64,000 nt of DNA from Rhizobium sp. TH2. Lineage in GTDB: Bacteria; Pseudomonadota; Alphaproteobacteria; Rhizobiales; Rhizobiaceae. The stretch spans positions 3,596,001 through 3,660,000 of the forward strand of contig NZ_CP062231.1 in the NCBI RefSeq assembly GCF_024707525.1. Direction: 5' to 3'. Shown one piece after another: positions 63,165 to 64,000 of this stretch. Position numbers and translations under genes: made by a program. Every line of letters begins with the position of its first letter. Position 1 is the first letter of the stretch. The notes under the pieces are model-generated. The model did no database searches, was not told the origin of the DNA, and saw nothing but the letters and a program-made list of their open reading frames with translations.

Positions 63165-63968
63165 ATGCTCGACAGGATCATCGACACTATTCTTCAGCGT
63201 GGTCCCCCGCGCGCCCCGGCCGGCGAGAGAGAAGACGGCCCGCTGGTCAGTTTCCTCTGCGAGCCGGAGGATTTCGGCGTCATCGCCGAGCCGGCTCCCG
63301 CCCGCACCATGCTGCCGGATTGGTTCAGGCACTTGCCTGCAATCGACAACAGCGTCTTGTCTGCCACCAACAATGGCCTGACGATCAAGCGCTGCATGCC
63401 CTTTCTCGATGCGATGACGCTGGGCTTCGTCCTGCCGCTCGCCGCTTCAGTTCGGCTGGAGATAGACGACGGCGGCCGCAAGGTCGATGGCGGCTGGGAA
63501 TTCGACAAGGTGATGGTCTCCAACCATGGCTCTTATCAAGTCAAGGGACACCCGTTCGGTGACAGGCCGCCGATGAAATTCCACAATTACTGGACGATCA
63601 AGACCCCGCCCGGCTGGAGCTGCCTGTTCGTGCCGCCCCTGAACCGGCCGCCCCTGCCCGTCGAGGTGCTGGCGGGCGTGGTGGATACGGATAGCTACGC
63701 ATCGCTCATCCACTTTCCGTTCTTCGCGACAGGTGCCGATGGCGTCCACACCTTGGCCAAGGGCACCCCGCTGGTGCAGGTCATCCCTTTCAGGCGCGAG
63801 ATCTACGAGAGCGAGACAGGTTCCCGCCAGTCGCCATCGACGATCAGCCAGTTAGAAGTACGGCCGGAAACGCAGAAAGAAGAAAATGAGAAAGTTAAAA
63901 TACTGCGGAATACGAAATCCGTTGACGGATGGTATCGAAAATATTCCAGAGATAATCGGAAATCTTAA
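63165..63968 (+). CDS. DUF6065-like protein of unknown function
   Basis: The 267-residue product starts MLDRIIDTILQRG after AAAAGGAG. The middle has a beta-rich fold (PDWFRHLPAIDNSVL, SATNNGLTIKRCMPFLDAMT, NYWTIKTPPGWSCLFVPPL), which I associate with DUF6065; that link is from memory. The last 35 residues are charged and their DNA (63850-63968) is clearly AT-richer than the rest, which may mark a recombination edge. The function is unknown. Confidence 0.7.
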   Translation: MLDRIIDTILQRGPPRAPAGEREDGPLVSFLCEPEDFGVIAEPAPARTMLPDWFRHLPAIDNSVLSATNNGLTIKRCMPFLDAMTLGFVLPLAASVRLEIDDGGRKVDGGWEFDKVMVSNHGSYQVKGHPFGDRPPMKFHNYWTIKTPPGWSCLFVPPLNRPPLPVEVLAGVVDTDSYASLIHFPFFATGADGVHTLAKGTPLVQVIPFRREIYESETGSRQSPSTISQLEVRPETQKEENEKVKILRNTKSVDGWYRKYSRDNRKS

Positions 63969-64000
63969 AAATTAGGTCCGAAAACATCTCACGATGCGGA

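Overview
The window looks like chromosomal DNA of an alphaproteobacterium of the Rhizobiales, probably Rhizobiaceae. The evidence is the high GC content, the rhizobial backbone order prs - rplY (long CTC form) - pth - ychF, the petABC operon, an alphaproteobacterial trmL, a DUF1285 - NudL - CCA operon divergent from a MoxR/DUF58/DUF4159 operon, and a palindromic intergenic element of rhizobial style. No rRNA, tRNA, CRISPR array, phage or insertion-sequence transposase gene was seen. The genus assignment is inference.

Layout. 1-7.4 kb: prs, two regulators, a tandem pair of secreted paralogues of unknown function, and rplY. 7.5-11.4 kb: a GGDEF-EAL protein coupled to a periplasmic binding protein, then pth. 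11.4-13.6 kb: an rtcB-prfH ribosome-repair module with a structured leader that contains a 13-codon ORF. 13.6-18.2 kb: prmB, clpS, a corA broken by an amber codon, and ychF. 18.3-25.3 kb: accessory genes, including a glycosyltransferase, a 274-bp palindromic repeat, MaoC-like hydratases, a toxin-antitoxin pair, an AraC/DsrE divergent pair and an RTX-like protein. 25.4-28.9 kb: apt and petABC. 29-36 kb: an EEP-family phosphodiesterase, a MntA-HepT pair, and two ABC exporters flanking denD. 36-42.7 kb: trmL, a GGDEF-EAL protein with a degenerate GGDEF motif, hemF, cca, a CoA pyrophosphatase and DUF1285. 42.8-49.6 kb: the MoxR-DUF58-DUF4159 operon. 49.6-52 kb: a Met-rich periplasmic protein, an ECF sigma/NrsF pair and a GNAT. 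52-64 kb: glutathionyl-hydroquinone reductase, a homocysteine methyltransferase family gene, Nudix, a metallophosphoesterase, a CecR-HlyD-ABC export operon with a frameshifted permease, a TPR protein, a second sigma/anti-sigma pair, CYTH and CHAD proteins, and a DUF6065-like protein.

How the genes work together. Much of the window concerns translation and its upkeep: L25, Pth, PrmB, PrfH, RtcB, YchF, TrmL and CCA. The most interesting locus is the rtcB-prfH operon. Its promoter-proximal leader has a small ORF with its own Shine-Dalgarno sequence, several hairpins, and a segment that by eye resembles helix 45 and the tail of alphaproteobacterial 16S rRNA, the molecule this system is thought to mend. 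Two genes, corA and the export permease, appear broken by single-base changes. Either the strain has lost them or the sequence has errors.
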